Shown here: one piece after another, positions 49,470 through 58,045 of the stretch
How the letters are laid out: each line of letters begins with the position of its first letter
Position numbering within the stretch: the stretch's first letter is position 1
Origin: G965222505 sp965222505
GTDB lineage: Bacteria > Bacteroidota > Rhodothermia > Rhodothermales > DATKEJ01
Assembly (NCBI GenBank): GCA_965222505.1
Contig: OZ244956.1
Coordinates: 372,001-436,000 of the forward strand
Length of the DNA: 64,000 nt
Direction of reading: 5' to 3'
Program-made: the position numbers and the translations under genes
Notes under the pieces: generated by a model
Database searches by the model: none
What the model saw: the letters and a program-made list of their open reading frames with translations, nothing else
What the model was told of the DNA's origin: nothing

Positions 49470-50678
49470 TTAGACTTGACGATCAACATCGTCATTAAAG
49501 AAAATCAGGAAGATGACCGCGACGACGGCGGCGAATGCAGCTGGCACCCACCAGAATTCCTGCCAGGTACTCAAGCTCATCACTTCGGCGCTGCCTTTAT
49601 AGGCATTATACAGCCATCCCGAAATCTGCGCCCCGATGAACATCCCTACACCGTAGGTCACAAACACCAGGAACCCCTGGGCCTGCCCCCGGATTTTTTC
49701 GTTTGATTTCTTGTCGACGTAGATCTGACCCGTCACGAAGAAGAAGTCGTAGCAGATGCCGTGCAACATGATGCCGATCAGGATCATCCAGACCACACCA
49801 GACGGTGCGGCCAGGGCAAACAATACATAGCGCAGTACCCAGGCCCCCATGCCGACGAGCAGCATCCATTTCACCCCCAATCGGGCAAAGAACAAGGGCA
49901 TCAACAGCATGAAGACCACTTCAGACATCTGACCAAAACTCATCTTGAAAGCAGGACTGGCGAGGCCGGCATCACTCACAAAGATGGGCGCGAAATTGTA
50001 ATAGGTAGCCAGCGGGATACAAATGAGCAAGGAACAGATGATGAAGACATTGAAGGCCCTGCCTTTGAGTTGACCGAGGGCATCCAGACCCAGAATTTCC
50101 CGGGCGGTGGCAGATTCCTTGCCGGCGCCCTGTGGTGGCGTATGCGGGAGCGTAAAGCTATACAGCCCCATTGCGATCCCTGCGGCTCCGGCAACGTACA
50201 ACGGAATGGCGGTTTTGTCTGCTCCAAGCACGGCGCTCACCAGAATCCCTGCCACAATCCAGCCGATGGTACCAAATACCCGAATCAAGGGGAACTGCTT
50301 TTCCTGATCCGTAATGTGGTGAAAGGACAGGGCATTGACCAACCCAAGCGTGGGCATGTAGCACAGCATATGCAATCCGAGTAGCATAATAAAGGTCACC
50401 GGCTGATCAGCAGCGAAGGGTGCCGCAAGCATGGCTACCCCACCGATCAGGTGCAACACGCCCAGAATTTTCTCGACATCGAAGTAGCGGTCTGCGACCA
50501 TCCCCAGAAAAAACGGAGAAACGATGGCGGCGATGGGGCTTACCGTGTACGCCCAATGGGTGATGTCTCCCATGCCAACTTCGACCATGTAGTTGCCCAC
50601 GGTCACGTACCAGGCACCCCAGACGAAAAACTCAAGGAACATCATTGTGCTAAGCTGCACATTCAATTTTTGATTCAT
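49470..50678 (-). CDS. Nucleoside:H+ symporter-like MFS transporter
   Basis: 402 residues with twelve membrane helices. The start NVQLSTMMFLEFFVWGAWYVTVGNYM and the later FFLGMVADRYFDVEKILGVLHLIGG and TDQEKQFPLIRVFGTIGWIVAG are the marks of the NHS/NupG group. The last helices contain IMLHGICYDFFFVTGQIYVDKKSNEKIRGQAQGFL. In Bacteroidota this group is often linked to carbohydrate genes and probably imports a sugar or sugar derivative rather than nucleosides. It is the first gene of the operon running down to 45970. Confidence 0.92.
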   Translation of the reverse strand: MNQKLNVQLSTMMFLEFFVWGAWYVTVGNYMVEVGMGDITHWAYTVSPIAAIVSPFFLGMVADRYFDVEKILGVLHLIGGVAMLAAPFAADQPVTFIMLLGLHMLCYMPTLGLVNALSFHHITDQEKQFPLIRVFGTIGWIVAGILVSAVLGADKTAIPLYVAGAAGIAMGLYSFTLPHTPPQGAGKESATAREILGLDALGQLKGRAFNVFIICSLLICIPLATYYNFAPIFVSDAGLASPAFKMSFGQMSEVVFMLLMPLFFARLGVKWMLLVGMGAWVLRYVLFALAAPSGVVWMILIGIMLHGICYDFFFVTGQIYVDKKSNEKIRGQAQGFLVFVTYGVGMFIGAQISGWLYNAYKGSAEVMSLSTWQEFWWVPAAFAAVVAVIFLIFFNDDVDRQV

Positions 50679-50976
50679 CTAATGCTCAGGTTAAGAGGGA
50701 AAGGAACAGGCATTACATATCCCGGCGGCTAACCTGCCGCCTGTGGGTTGGAACAGGCCATGAATTCAGCCCAACAAATACCTGAGATCGTGGTGGCTAT
50801 GCAGAATAAATAATTTCCACGCTCCATTCAAGTCTTATGACACCCTCAATGCTCAAATCCCGACTTTCCCTGCGTGAATTGCCAACAGAGGCTGGATTCA
50901 GGTGGATCAATTGACAACACTTCCGGTTCCATTTTCTCCTCTCGCACCCCCAATGGCAACTTAAACATCCCATACC
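50679..50976. other. Divergent intergenic region
   Basis: 298 bases between the MFS symporter (minus) and PAF-acetylhydrolase-like (plus) genes. It holds a GC-rich 6-bp stem-loop (50724-50741, GGCGGC/GCCGCC) and no gene. It must carry the promoter of the carbohydrate operon, but I see no clear consensus or operator, and no regulator gene is adjacent. Confidence 0.5.
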
Positions 50977-52260
50977 ATGACACGCTCGTATTTCGGGTTC
51001 TTACTTTGGGGCCTCCTCCTTCTGATGGCCGGCTGTGATTCCACGGACCCGGAAGACATGATGGAAGCCCCTCCCGAATCCGATCCCCCTATTCGCAATG
51101 CCCAAAGCCTTGTGGAGCCGACGGGTCCCTACACCATTGGGACCGCAGTTTTTGAGATGACAGACATGCCCCGGACCTTGCAGTATGATCAGGACCCGGA
51201 AACGGGCCGCCGCGTGATGGTCCAACTCTGGTATCCCACCGACCTTACCGTTTCGGACGTAGATACTACGGATGCCAGCATCTGGGACGCCTATATGCAT
51301 CCGGATGTCATCAGCCTGTTTTCTACGTTTCAGGACTATACGGACCGACAAACGATGCTTGATTTCATGGGGCCATTGCTTTCTAATAGCCTCCCCAATG
51401 CACCCGTTTCCAATGCGCAGGCGCAATTCCCGGTCGTGTTCTATTCACACGGCCTGGGCGGGGTGCGCAGTTTGTACACCACCTATCTTGAAGAACTTGC
51501 CAGTCAGGGATACATCGTCGTGGGCATTGATCATACCTTTGGGGCCTTTGCTACGGCCTTTACCGACGGCACCCTCTCACTACTTAGTTTTACGCCCCCA
51601 CCCTTTTCCGACGTGGTGCAGATCTGGGCAGAGGATATGGCCTTCGTATTGGACGAACTCACCCAGATCAACCAGACCGATGTCCGGTTTATGGGCTGCA
51701 TGGACCTTGACAAAATAGGTGTGATGGGGCACTCAACCGGTGGCTCTGCTGCCGCTCAGGTGCTGACTATGGATGCACGCTTTAAGGCCGGGATCAGCCT
51801 GGACAGTCCGCAGGTGGGTGATGCAACGACCACCGGCATCAATCAACCGTTCATGCTGATGTTTGCTGAACCCTCGGATTATTTCGGGACCGCCGTGCAA
51901 GACCAGCTCAAAAGCCAGGGATACACCGTTACAATCGCGAATACCACCCATTACAATTTCACCGATTTGCCTCTGCTACTTCAGCGAGGCAATATTTCGT
52001 CTGGCGATGCCCAGGCCAGTTCTCGTCCGCCAGGTAACCTCGATCCACACCGCAATCTGGAAATCCAAAACGTCTATACCCTCGCATTTTTTGAACGGCA
52101 TTTACTGGGAGAAAATCCACAACTGCTCGTAGATGGCGGGGGGACAGACTTTCCTGAAGTTGATTTTGAGATTGTAACCGCTGCCACCGGTTCAGCGTAC
52201 AAGACCGCAGCGCCATCTTTGAACATACCCGACGTACAACCAATCCTGAACGTCCACTAA
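50977..52260 (+). CDS. PAF-acetylhydrolase-like alpha/beta hydrolase lipoprotein
   Basis: 427 residues. Lipoprotein signal with lipobox MAGC (Cys20) and an acidic linker. The core matches platelet-activating-factor acetylhydrolase isoform II: RRVMVQLWYPTD, FPVVFYSHGLGGVRSLYTTYLEELASQGYIVVGIDH (oxyanion region), and the nucleophile Ser253 in MGHSTGGSAA. The acid is in AGISLDSPQVG and the His in ANTTHYNFTD. It would hydrolyse short acyl esters or oxidised phospholipids, or another small ester, at the outer face of the envelope. It is followed by fxsA 10 bases later. Confidence 0.92.
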   Translation: MTRSYFGFLLWGLLLLMAGCDSTDPEDMMEAPPESDPPIRNAQSLVEPTGPYTIGTAVFEMTDMPRTLQYDQDPETGRRVMVQLWYPTDLTVSDVDTTDASIWDAYMHPDVISLFSTFQDYTDRQTMLDFMGPLLSNSLPNAPVSNAQAQFPVVFYSHGLGGVRSLYTTYLEELASQGYIVVGIDHTFGAFATAFTDGTLSLLSFTPPPFSDVVQIWAEDMAFVLDELTQINQTDVRFMGCMDLDKIGVMGHSTGGSAAAQVLTMDARFKAGISLDSPQVGDATTTGINQPFMLMFAEPSDYFGTAVQDQLKSQGYTVTIANTTHYNFTDLPLLLQRGNISSGDAQASSRPPGNLDPHRNLEIQNVYTLAFFERHLLGENPQLLVDGGGTDFPEVDFEIVTAATGSAYKTAAPSLNIPDVQPILNVH

Positions 52261-52270
52261 CCTGATTTCG

Positions 52271-52798
52271 ATGGGTTCTCGCCTGTTTCTGCTTTTCGTC
52301 ATCGTCCCCTTTGTAGAATTGGTCCTGCTGATTCGTGTTGGCGAGTGGATCGGCTTCTGGCCGACGGTGGGCCTTATTGTATTGACCGGCTTACTGGGCA
52401 GTACCATGGCCCGGCTTGAAGGTCTTTCAGTTTGGCAGCGGTTGCAAGACCAGTTGCAAAAAGGCGGCATCCCTGGAAAAGAACTGATGGACGGGGTGAT
52501 CATCCTCGTCGCCGGGGCCTTATTGCTCACGCCGGGCGTCTTGACCGATGTGGTCGGTTTGTTGGGGTTGTTTCCGCCCTCCAGGGCGCTGATCCGCAGC
52601 CAACTTCGGAAACGGTTTTCGGCTGGCGTTCAGCAAGGTTCGATTCGCTTCTCTGTTTTTGGTCAGGACCCTTTCGCACATCCGACCTCGATGCACCAGG
52701 GTACTTCAACCCCATATTCCACGGCAAACCCCTCGGACAAGCGGGACATCAGCAACATTGTTGAGGCCAACGTGGAGTCATCGACGCACAGCACGTAA
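52271..52798 (+). CDS. fxsA: FxsA family membrane protein
   Basis: 175 residues. Family start RLFLLFVIVPFVELVLLIRVGEWIGFWPTVGLIVLTGLLGSTMARLEG and the second helix pair DGVIILVAGALLLTPGVLTDVVGLLGLFPPSRALIR are clear. The C-terminus is a hydrophilic tail of ~55 residues with little conservation. FxsA was named from a phage-exclusion effect of its overproduction in E. coli; the native role is unknown. Likely co-transcribed with the preceding hydrolase gene and ends 3 bases from the convergent MFS gene. Confidence 0.92.
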   Translation: MGSRLFLLFVIVPFVELVLLIRVGEWIGFWPTVGLIVLTGLLGSTMARLEGLSVWQRLQDQLQKGGIPGKELMDGVIILVAGALLLTPGVLTDVVGLLGLFPPSRALIRSQLRKRFSAGVQQGSIRFSVFGQDPFAHPTSMHQGTSTPYSTANPSDKRDISNIVEANVESSTHST

Positions 52799-52801
52799 CG
52801 A

Positions 52802-54133
52802 TCAGCTTATGGCATCAGCGAGGCCTTCTATGGTTTGATTAAGATGCGCTTCGTCGGTAGGAAAAGACCAAGCCAGTGCGATTAATACCAATCCACATCC
52901 CAACCACAGCAAGTTGGCCACATTAAAGGCCCAGACCCGCCCCAGACCCACGACCAACCCACTGATGATTACAGGTCCGAAGCCCCGCCCCAAATCGTCT
53001 GCGAGGTTATACAGGGCGAAGATCGAACCACGGGATTCAGGGGGGTTCACGTTGAGCAGCATCGCCCGTACGTTTGGTATCGCTAAGGACAGGAAAAAAC
53101 CAGACAATGCCCCATAGAGCAATGGTATCCCCATGCTGGGGGCAGCAACACCGACTTGCGAAGGATAGTTGATCAGTAAAGCAACAGGGATCACCCCAAT
53201 GACGGTTGTAAGACCACAGAAGAGGGGCAAATTTCTGACCTTTGCGTTATAGATTCGGTTGCCCCACAATCCTCCAAGAAATCCTCCTAGAATAGCCGTA
53301 CCACCCGCTGACAGGACAATCAGTGTGGCTTGTTCTACAGAGAACCCCTTGTCCTGTGCATAAAAATCGTTCAGGAATACAAAAAATACACTCCACGGCA
53401 CCGTTGCAATGACCCCTTGCAAGAAGATGAATTGGTTGGTCCGAACGGAAAACAACTTCTTGTAGCCCGCCCAGTCCAATGTCGTAGTGTAGGTATGCCC
53501 CTCCGCCAAAATGGATTGCAAGCCTACCTCGGTTTGGCCTCGGGCGGGCTCGCGTATGGTCAAAAGAAAAAGGGTGGCGAAGAAAAAGTTGGGTACGGCC
53601 ACGATCATGAACGGCAACCGCCATCCAAAGGTGGGGCCAAGAAAACCGGCCAACAATTGACCGATTGCGATCCCCAAACCCATTGCCAGACCCAAATACC
53701 CTGCTGCCTTGGCTCGGTTTTGCGCCGAGAAATAATCTCCGAGGAGTGAATAGATCAGCGGGATTGCCCCCCCAATGCCAACACCGGTGAGCGCACGGAG
53801 CCAGAATAACTGGGCGTAATCTTGTACAAAACCCGTCAGGAAACAGGGTATTTCACCGATCAGAATGATGGCCGTCAGTAGCCTAGTTCGGTTGGTCCGG
53901 TCCGTCCAATACCCGACCAGGAGGGTGAGGAGTCCGCCGAGCATCCAGAAGGCAAGTGAAATATGGCCGCCCAGCTTGACATCCCGTTCTACCTCGTCGA
54001 ACCCGAATTCCCGAGCCATCTGGGTTAAGTTCGGGGCCATCAGGTTTTGATCGGCAAACAGAAACAGGGCCATGAAGGCCAGCAGCCAAACGGCATACCG
54101 TTCGTGCCGTGCCCGGCCATTCGGTTCTGACAT
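52802..54133 (-). CDS. MFS transporter (spinster/hexuronate-like)
   Basis: 443 residues from the ATG at 54133 (MSEPNGRARHERYAVWLLAFMALFLFADQNLMAPNL). Twelve membrane helices, with the MFS loop motif GYWTDRTNRTRLL after TM2 and RALTGVGIGGAIPLIYSLLGDYF in TM4-5. The pattern of FADQNLMAPNLTQMAREFG and ESRGSIFALYNLADDLGRGFGPVI is like the spinster/sphingolipid-type or organic-anion subgroup. The substrate is unknown. The frame opens earlier (54259) inside the yigZ 3' region, but the membrane protein clearly starts at 54133. It follows yigZ on the same strand. Confidence 0.9.
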   Translation of the reverse strand: MSEPNGRARHERYAVWLLAFMALFLFADQNLMAPNLTQMAREFGFDEVERDVKLGGHISLAFWMLGGLLTLLVGYWTDRTNRTRLLTAIILIGEIPCFLTGFVQDYAQLFWLRALTGVGIGGAIPLIYSLLGDYFSAQNRAKAAGYLGLAMGLGIAIGQLLAGFLGPTFGWRLPFMIVAVPNFFFATLFLLTIREPARGQTEVGLQSILAEGHTYTTTLDWAGYKKLFSVRTNQFIFLQGVIATVPWSVFFVFLNDFYAQDKGFSVEQATLIVLSAGGTAILGGFLGGLWGNRIYNAKVRNLPLFCGLTTVIGVIPVALLINYPSQVGVAAPSMGIPLLYGALSGFFLSLAIPNVRAMLLNVNPPESRGSIFALYNLADDLGRGFGPVIISGLVVGLGRVWAFNVANLLWLGCGLVLIALAWSFPTDEAHLNQTIEGLADAIS

Positions 54134-54188
54134 GGCGAAAGATGAAGTGGAAGTATTCCTCTTTTTATCCACAGCGCAACAAAATCTA

Positions 54189-54803
54189 TCATACAGATTG
54201 AATTTCGGCTGAACCACGGCCATGCAAGGCTTCGGTGAATACTGCCAAGAGCGTTTCAACCTGGGAAGGTCTTACCCCAACCACCAATTCGGTAATTTCC
54301 GTATAGATGGTTTCTAATATGGGCGCATCAAATTGCTGGAGGGTATGCATGACCTGTGAGGTATCGGCATAGGCAAACTGGAGTCGGACGGATACCCGCT
54401 GCACCCTGGTTTCAACCGGCGCGGCATCCAGAACCGTCGATGCAGCTTCGCCATACGCCCGAATGAGCCCTCCGACGCCGAGTTTGGTCCCCCCGTAATA
54501 GCGCACAACTACAACAAGCGCAAATGTAAGAGATCGGGCTTTAATCTGGCGCAAAATGGGTGAGCCGGCCGAACCACCGGGCTCGCCATCGTCGGCATAG
54601 CGAAACCGTTCGCCTTCTACCCCAAGCCGGTAGGCATAACAATGATGGGTGGCATCGTGATACTGCTTTCTGGCCTTTTCCAGTACCTCAGACACCTCTG
54701 CTTCTGAAGCGACTGGAAATGCCAGGCCGATAAAGCGGGACCTTTTGATCTTCGGGATCTCTACCGAGTGTGCGGTTCGGAGGGTCTGGTAGGTATCCGG
54801 CAT
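54189..54803 (-). CDS. yigZ: YigZ/IMPACT family protein
   Basis: 204 residues. UPF0029 N-terminal domain: KIKRSRFIGLAFPV, HDATHHCYAYRLG, YADDGEPGGSAGSPILRQI and VVVVRYYGGTKLGVGGLIRAYGEAA; C-terminal ferredoxin-like domain to the end. Relatives include eukaryotic IMPACT (regulator of GCN2) and bacterial YigZ, with a suggested link to translation or tRNA. It is cytosolic. Its start lies 4 bases after the exbD stop, so it is probably read from the exbB-exbD transcript. Confidence 0.95.
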   Translation of the reverse strand: MPDTYQTLRTAHSVEIPKIKRSRFIGLAFPVASEAEVSEVLEKARKQYHDATHHCYAYRLGVEGERFRYADDGEPGGSAGSPILRQIKARSLTFALVVVVRYYGGTKLGVGGLIRAYGEAASTVLDAAPVETRVQRVSVRLQFAYADTSQVMHTLQQFDAPILETIYTEITELVVGVRPSQVETLLAVFTEALHGRGSAEIQSV

Positions 54804-54807
54804 GGCC

Positions 54808-55215
54808 CTACCTTCGGGCCTCGCGTTCGGTAGCCATGAGAACGCGCATGTTCAGCGCCTTGGCAATGTTGGCGACCTGGGCAAACTGGCCGACTGTAGC
54901 GGCTTCATCTGCGCGGAGCAGGACGGTGGTTCGCGTTTCGCGCGCTGTTCGGATCGCATCCAGTAGTTGATCTGAGGGGATGCGTTCCTGCTGGACGTAA
55001 AATGTACCTTCGCCTGTGATAGACACCGTGACGTAGGCATCGTCTGCGGTGGCCCCGGCCTCGGCTTTGGGCAAGGTAACCTGAATGCCGAATTGGGTGA
55101 CAAAGGACGAGGTCAGGATAAAGAAGATGAGCAGCAGCAGGATAATATCCGCCAGCCCGGCCAGGCTGTACGCGCTTACCGGCTTGCTGTCGGTCATGAA
55201 ATTAAATTTCGTCAT
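54808..55215 (-). CDS. exbD: ExbD/TolR family biopolymer transport protein
   Basis: 135 residues. One N-terminal membrane helix with the essential acidic residue: SAYSLAGLADIILLLLIFFILTSSF (Asp of ADIILLLLIF). A small periplasmic domain follows (VTVSITGEGTFYVQQERIPSDQLLDAIRTARETR, VLLRADEAATVGQFAQVANIAKALNMRVLMATE), the TolR/ExbD fold that grips peptidoglycan or partner. With ExbB it forms a proton-driven motor. The start is the ATG at 55215; a second ATG six codons on is possible. It lies 12 bases after exbB. Confidence 0.95.
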   Translation of the reverse strand: MTKFNFMTDSKPVSAYSLAGLADIILLLLIFFILTSSFVTQFGIQVTLPKAEAGATADDAYVTVSITGEGTFYVQQERIPSDQLLDAIRTARETRTTVLLRADEAATVGQFAQVANIAKALNMRVLMATEREARR

Positions 55216-55227
55216 GGCGTACCGGCG

Positions 55228-55974
55228 TTAGCGGGGCGTGCGGGCAAAGGTCCGGCTCACGCTGGCCGGCGGCACGGGCTCTTGCAAGAGGTCAATGAAC
55301 TGCGTTGCGGACTGCTCCATTTCTGTCACAATGCGTGTGACGCGGGAGAGCAGGAAGTTGTAGGCAAACAACGCCAGAATCCCGACGAGCAACCCGGCAG
55401 CCGTCGTGACCAGGGCTTCCCAGATCCCACCAGCCAAAATGCTGGGGTTGACGTTGCCTTGCAGGTTCTGAATTTGCTGGAACGCCTTGATCATCCCGAG
55501 TACCGTCCCAAGAAATCCGAGCATCGGGGCAATGGCGGCGATGGTCGCGAGATGGTCAGATCGTTTTTGAAGCTGAAACGCCTCGAATTTACCCGCTGCA
55601 TGTACGGCTTCCTGAATTTCCGCGATGGGCCGCCCCAGCCGTTCCAGCCCTTGTTTCAGGATGCGGGCCACGGGGGTGTCCTGCACATCGCAAAAGGCCA
55701 GGGCCCCACGCATGTCACCGGCCTGAATGTAGGCCCGGACGCGCTCCGTGACATCGTTGGTAGACCGCCCGCGCCCGAGGGTAATGATCCGTTCTACGAA
55801 CAAATACATCCCCAGGATGGACAGCAGGGCAAGGGGCACCATGATCCACCCCCCTTTGGTGAGAATGTCGTAGATGGACATGGACTCGGTCACTGCTTCG
55901 GGGGGAAGGTTCACCTGGAGGGAATCTACCACCTGGGGAAGCACCACGGGCAGGTCAAGCAACATATTGGTCAT
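55228..55974 (-). CDS. exbB: ExbB/TolQ/MotA family proton channel
   Basis: 248 residues. A first helix at IYDILTKGGWIMVPLALLSILGMYLFVERI, then a cytoplasmic loop with DVQDTPVARILKQGLERLGRPIAEIQEAV, and the TM2-TM3 pair with the conserved PMLGFLGTVLGMIKAFQQI and GGIWEALVTTAAGLLVGILALFAYNFL. It has the normal three-helix topology. It makes a pentameric proton channel around ExbD. Its position next to the HU-SPOR, outer-membrane barrel and giant TPR genes, rather than a TonB gene, suggests a TolQ-like task in envelope constriction or a TonB-independent transport role. Confidence 0.95.
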   Translation of the reverse strand: MTNMLLDLPVVLPQVVDSLQVNLPPEAVTESMSIYDILTKGGWIMVPLALLSILGMYLFVERIITLGRGRSTNDVTERVRAYIQAGDMRGALAFCDVQDTPVARILKQGLERLGRPIAEIQEAVHAAGKFEAFQLQKRSDHLATIAAIAPMLGFLGTVLGMIKAFQQIQNLQGNVNPSILAGGIWEALVTTAAGLLVGILALFAYNFLLSRVTRIVTEMEQSATQFIDLLQEPVPPASVSRTFARTPR

Positions 55975-56089
55975 CAGATCTTGTTACCACAAGTAAGGTC
56001 AAAGGGATAGCTATTAGTGTGCGATACGCAACCCCTCTCCAAGCGTTGCGTTCGGCCTCATTACCTCAAAAAAACCTCCATAAGCAGCC

Positions 56090-57829
56090 TTAACGGACTT
56101 TCGATACCCATGCGTCTTCCAGGCCCGGAGGCAACTGATTTTTGCCACGCAGGGCATCGTCAATGGTAGCATAGCTGCCAATGGTGACCCGGAACCACCG
56201 TTCTCCGCGCACACGGGCCGGGAAAATTTCAATCGGCAGTCTGCTGTTTGCATATTCACTCGCCACGGCATCGGCCTCAGCCTGGGTCGGATAGGACCCA
56301 ATCACCAGCGCATAATCACCAGTGGGTGCCGACTCAGCCGGTGGGGCTGTTTCCAATGCGTCCGCCGTCGTGGTTTCCGGGGTATCCACGGGAGGCGGCG
56401 TGGTCTCCGTTTCGGTTGGTGTTACGGTTTCTGTGGGCGCTGTGACAGCGGGGTCATCGGAACCGCTAAAGAGCACCCTGCCCAATCCGATGAGGGCCGC
56501 TATGCCTATAACGCCGAGTACCCCCCAGATCGCATACTTGCGTACATTATCTTCGCGGGCAGGTGGACGGCGGCGCGAGCGAGGTGGCATACGCGTTGCC
56601 GAAAACGGGGGGGTAAATGTTTTTGAAGATGCAGGAGGATCTTGCTCTGTACTCAGCCAGGAGGGCGGTTCAGGGTCTTCGACCGTTTCATTTTCCTCCC
56701 AAATGGGCCGTGCCGGTTTGTCCTGATCCGGCAACCACGTATTGTCGGCAACCAGCGGAGGCGGCGCTGAGGGCGGCCTTTCATCTGCTGGCGGCGGCGG
56801 GGTTGCGTCCTCGTGCATTAAGAACGGGCCTTCTGCAGGAGCCGGGGCGACCTCTTGCTCTGGCGATTCCAGGGAAGCCAAAAATTCCTCAGGGGAAACC
56901 GGTGACGAAGATTCAGAAGCCGGCGTGGAAGGCTCAGGTTCGGCGGCGGGTTCCTTAGGTGGCGCGACCGGTTCAGCAGGATCGTCAGAGGGCCATGTAA
57001 AGGATTCATGGACCATTTTATCATCGACTTCTTCAGTAACCTCTTCTACCTCGTCGGTAAAGTTACCAGGCACAGCCAATGGTTGCTCAAAGAACTCAGG
57101 GGTCACGTGCGCCATGGGGTCGGGCTCAGGCTGGGGCACATCCTGGAAGGGCTGTCCAGATTCGACAGAATCAATAATCTCTTCCATCGACTGATATGAA
57201 AACGGCGTGGGGTCGGACGCGGTAAATTTAGGGGGCCACTCGGAAGACGGCTCAGGCGGCGAAGGTTTTTCAGGTTCTTGCTCCAGCATTGCCGTCAGGT
57301 CCTGCATGGAATCGAGGGACAGGGGTTCTTCGACAGCCGGTGGCGTTTCCGTTACTGGCTCAGGCGGCGGCGTTTCTGCTGCTGGTTCAGGGGCTGGTAA
57401 CGGATTGGAAGCCGGAAGGAGGGGGTCATCCTCAGGAAAGAATTGAACAGGGGGGGCCGGTGCAGGCGGTACGACGGGTGGTGCAGGAGGCACCTGTGCG
57501 GGTGGCTCAACCGGCAACGGGTCCTTCTCTCCATCCCCGGTATTGATGACCTCATTCCGGCGATAGCCCGGTTTGACATCGGTTGCTTCAAGGACCACGG
57601 GGTCCAGCCCGGCGTATTCTCGGTTGACCAATTTCGCCAGGGCATCATGGGGAGTGAATTGTAATCCCGCAGCACTATTAAAAAATGTACCTACGTCCCC
57701 AATTTCTACCTTGCCCTTGGTCTGGATTTCACGTGTGAGGAATTGCACATAGTCCTTGAGTTCAGCCTCGGCAGACTCAGGATCGACCCCAAGTAAACGT
57801 GCAATTTCGTGCGATAAGGTGGAAGACAT
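56090..57829 (-). CDS. HU (CCDC81-like) domain - transmembrane - SPOR protein
   Basis: 579 residues. Residues 1-90 are an HU/IHF-type domain of the bacterial CCDC81-like kind (SHEIARLLGVDPESAEAELKDYVQFL, GKVEIGDVGTFF). A very long acidic Pro/Glu linker (~95-405) follows, then a basic patch (RMPPRSRRRPPARED), one membrane helix (~431-455, YAIWGVLGVIGIAALIGLG), a Thr/Glu/Pro spacer and a C-terminal SPOR domain (~500-579, YALVIGSYPTQAEADAV, RWFRVTIGSYATIDDAL). The topology predicts a DNA- or protein-binding domain in the cytosol tied to septal peptidoglycan. Such HU-SPOR fusions are known in Bacteroidota and thought to link chromosome and division. It lies 115 bases upstream of exbB on the same strand. 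Confidence 0.88.
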   Translation of the reverse strand: MSSTLSHEIARLLGVDPESAEAELKDYVQFLTREIQTKGKVEIGDVGTFFNSAAGLQFTPHDALAKLVNREYAGLDPVVLEATDVKPGYRRNEVINTGDGEKDPLPVEPPAQVPPAPPVVPPAPAPPVQFFPEDDPLLPASNPLPAPEPAAETPPPEPVTETPPAVEEPLSLDSMQDLTAMLEQEPEKPSPPEPSSEWPPKFTASDPTPFSYQSMEEIIDSVESGQPFQDVPQPEPDPMAHVTPEFFEQPLAVPGNFTDEVEEVTEEVDDKMVHESFTWPSDDPAEPVAPPKEPAAEPEPSTPASESSSPVSPEEFLASLESPEQEVAPAPAEGPFLMHEDATPPPPADERPPSAPPPLVADNTWLPDQDKPARPIWEENETVEDPEPPSWLSTEQDPPASSKTFTPPFSATRMPPRSRRRPPAREDNVRKYAIWGVLGVIGIAALIGLGRVLFSGSDDPAVTAPTETVTPTETETTPPPVDTPETTTADALETAPPAESAPTGDYALVIGSYPTQAEADAVASEYANSRLPIEIFPARVRGERWFRVTIGSYATIDDALRGKNQLPPGLEDAWVSKVR

Positions 57830-57958
57830 AATACGCCCGTGGGTTGATGATCGGGTGGCTATCCGGCCGTTTTGACCCGCACGAAACCGGGTGGTGCTTG
57901 CCTGGTGTAGGGTGTCTGTAGTGAGCAGACGCTTAAATGACGGATTGCCATAGTGTTA

Positions 57959-57998
57959 CCAAGATGTAAAGTTATGAAACCTTCCCCAAGATGTAAAG
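57959..57998. promoter_or_regulatory. Two direct repeats of a 13-mer upstream of the HU-SPOR gene
   Basis: CCAAGATGTAAAG occurs at 57959-57971 and again at 57986-57998, 27 bases apart (centre to centre). They lie in the 216-base gap between the HU-SPOR start (57829) and the outer-membrane barrel's stop (58046). The gap is otherwise empty, so the pair may be a regulator-binding site. No protein is known to match. Confidence 0.35.
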
Positions 57999-58045
57999 CC
58001 TAACCGTCCACTACGCACTATGTGCAAATGGCAGGTCATGCCTAA

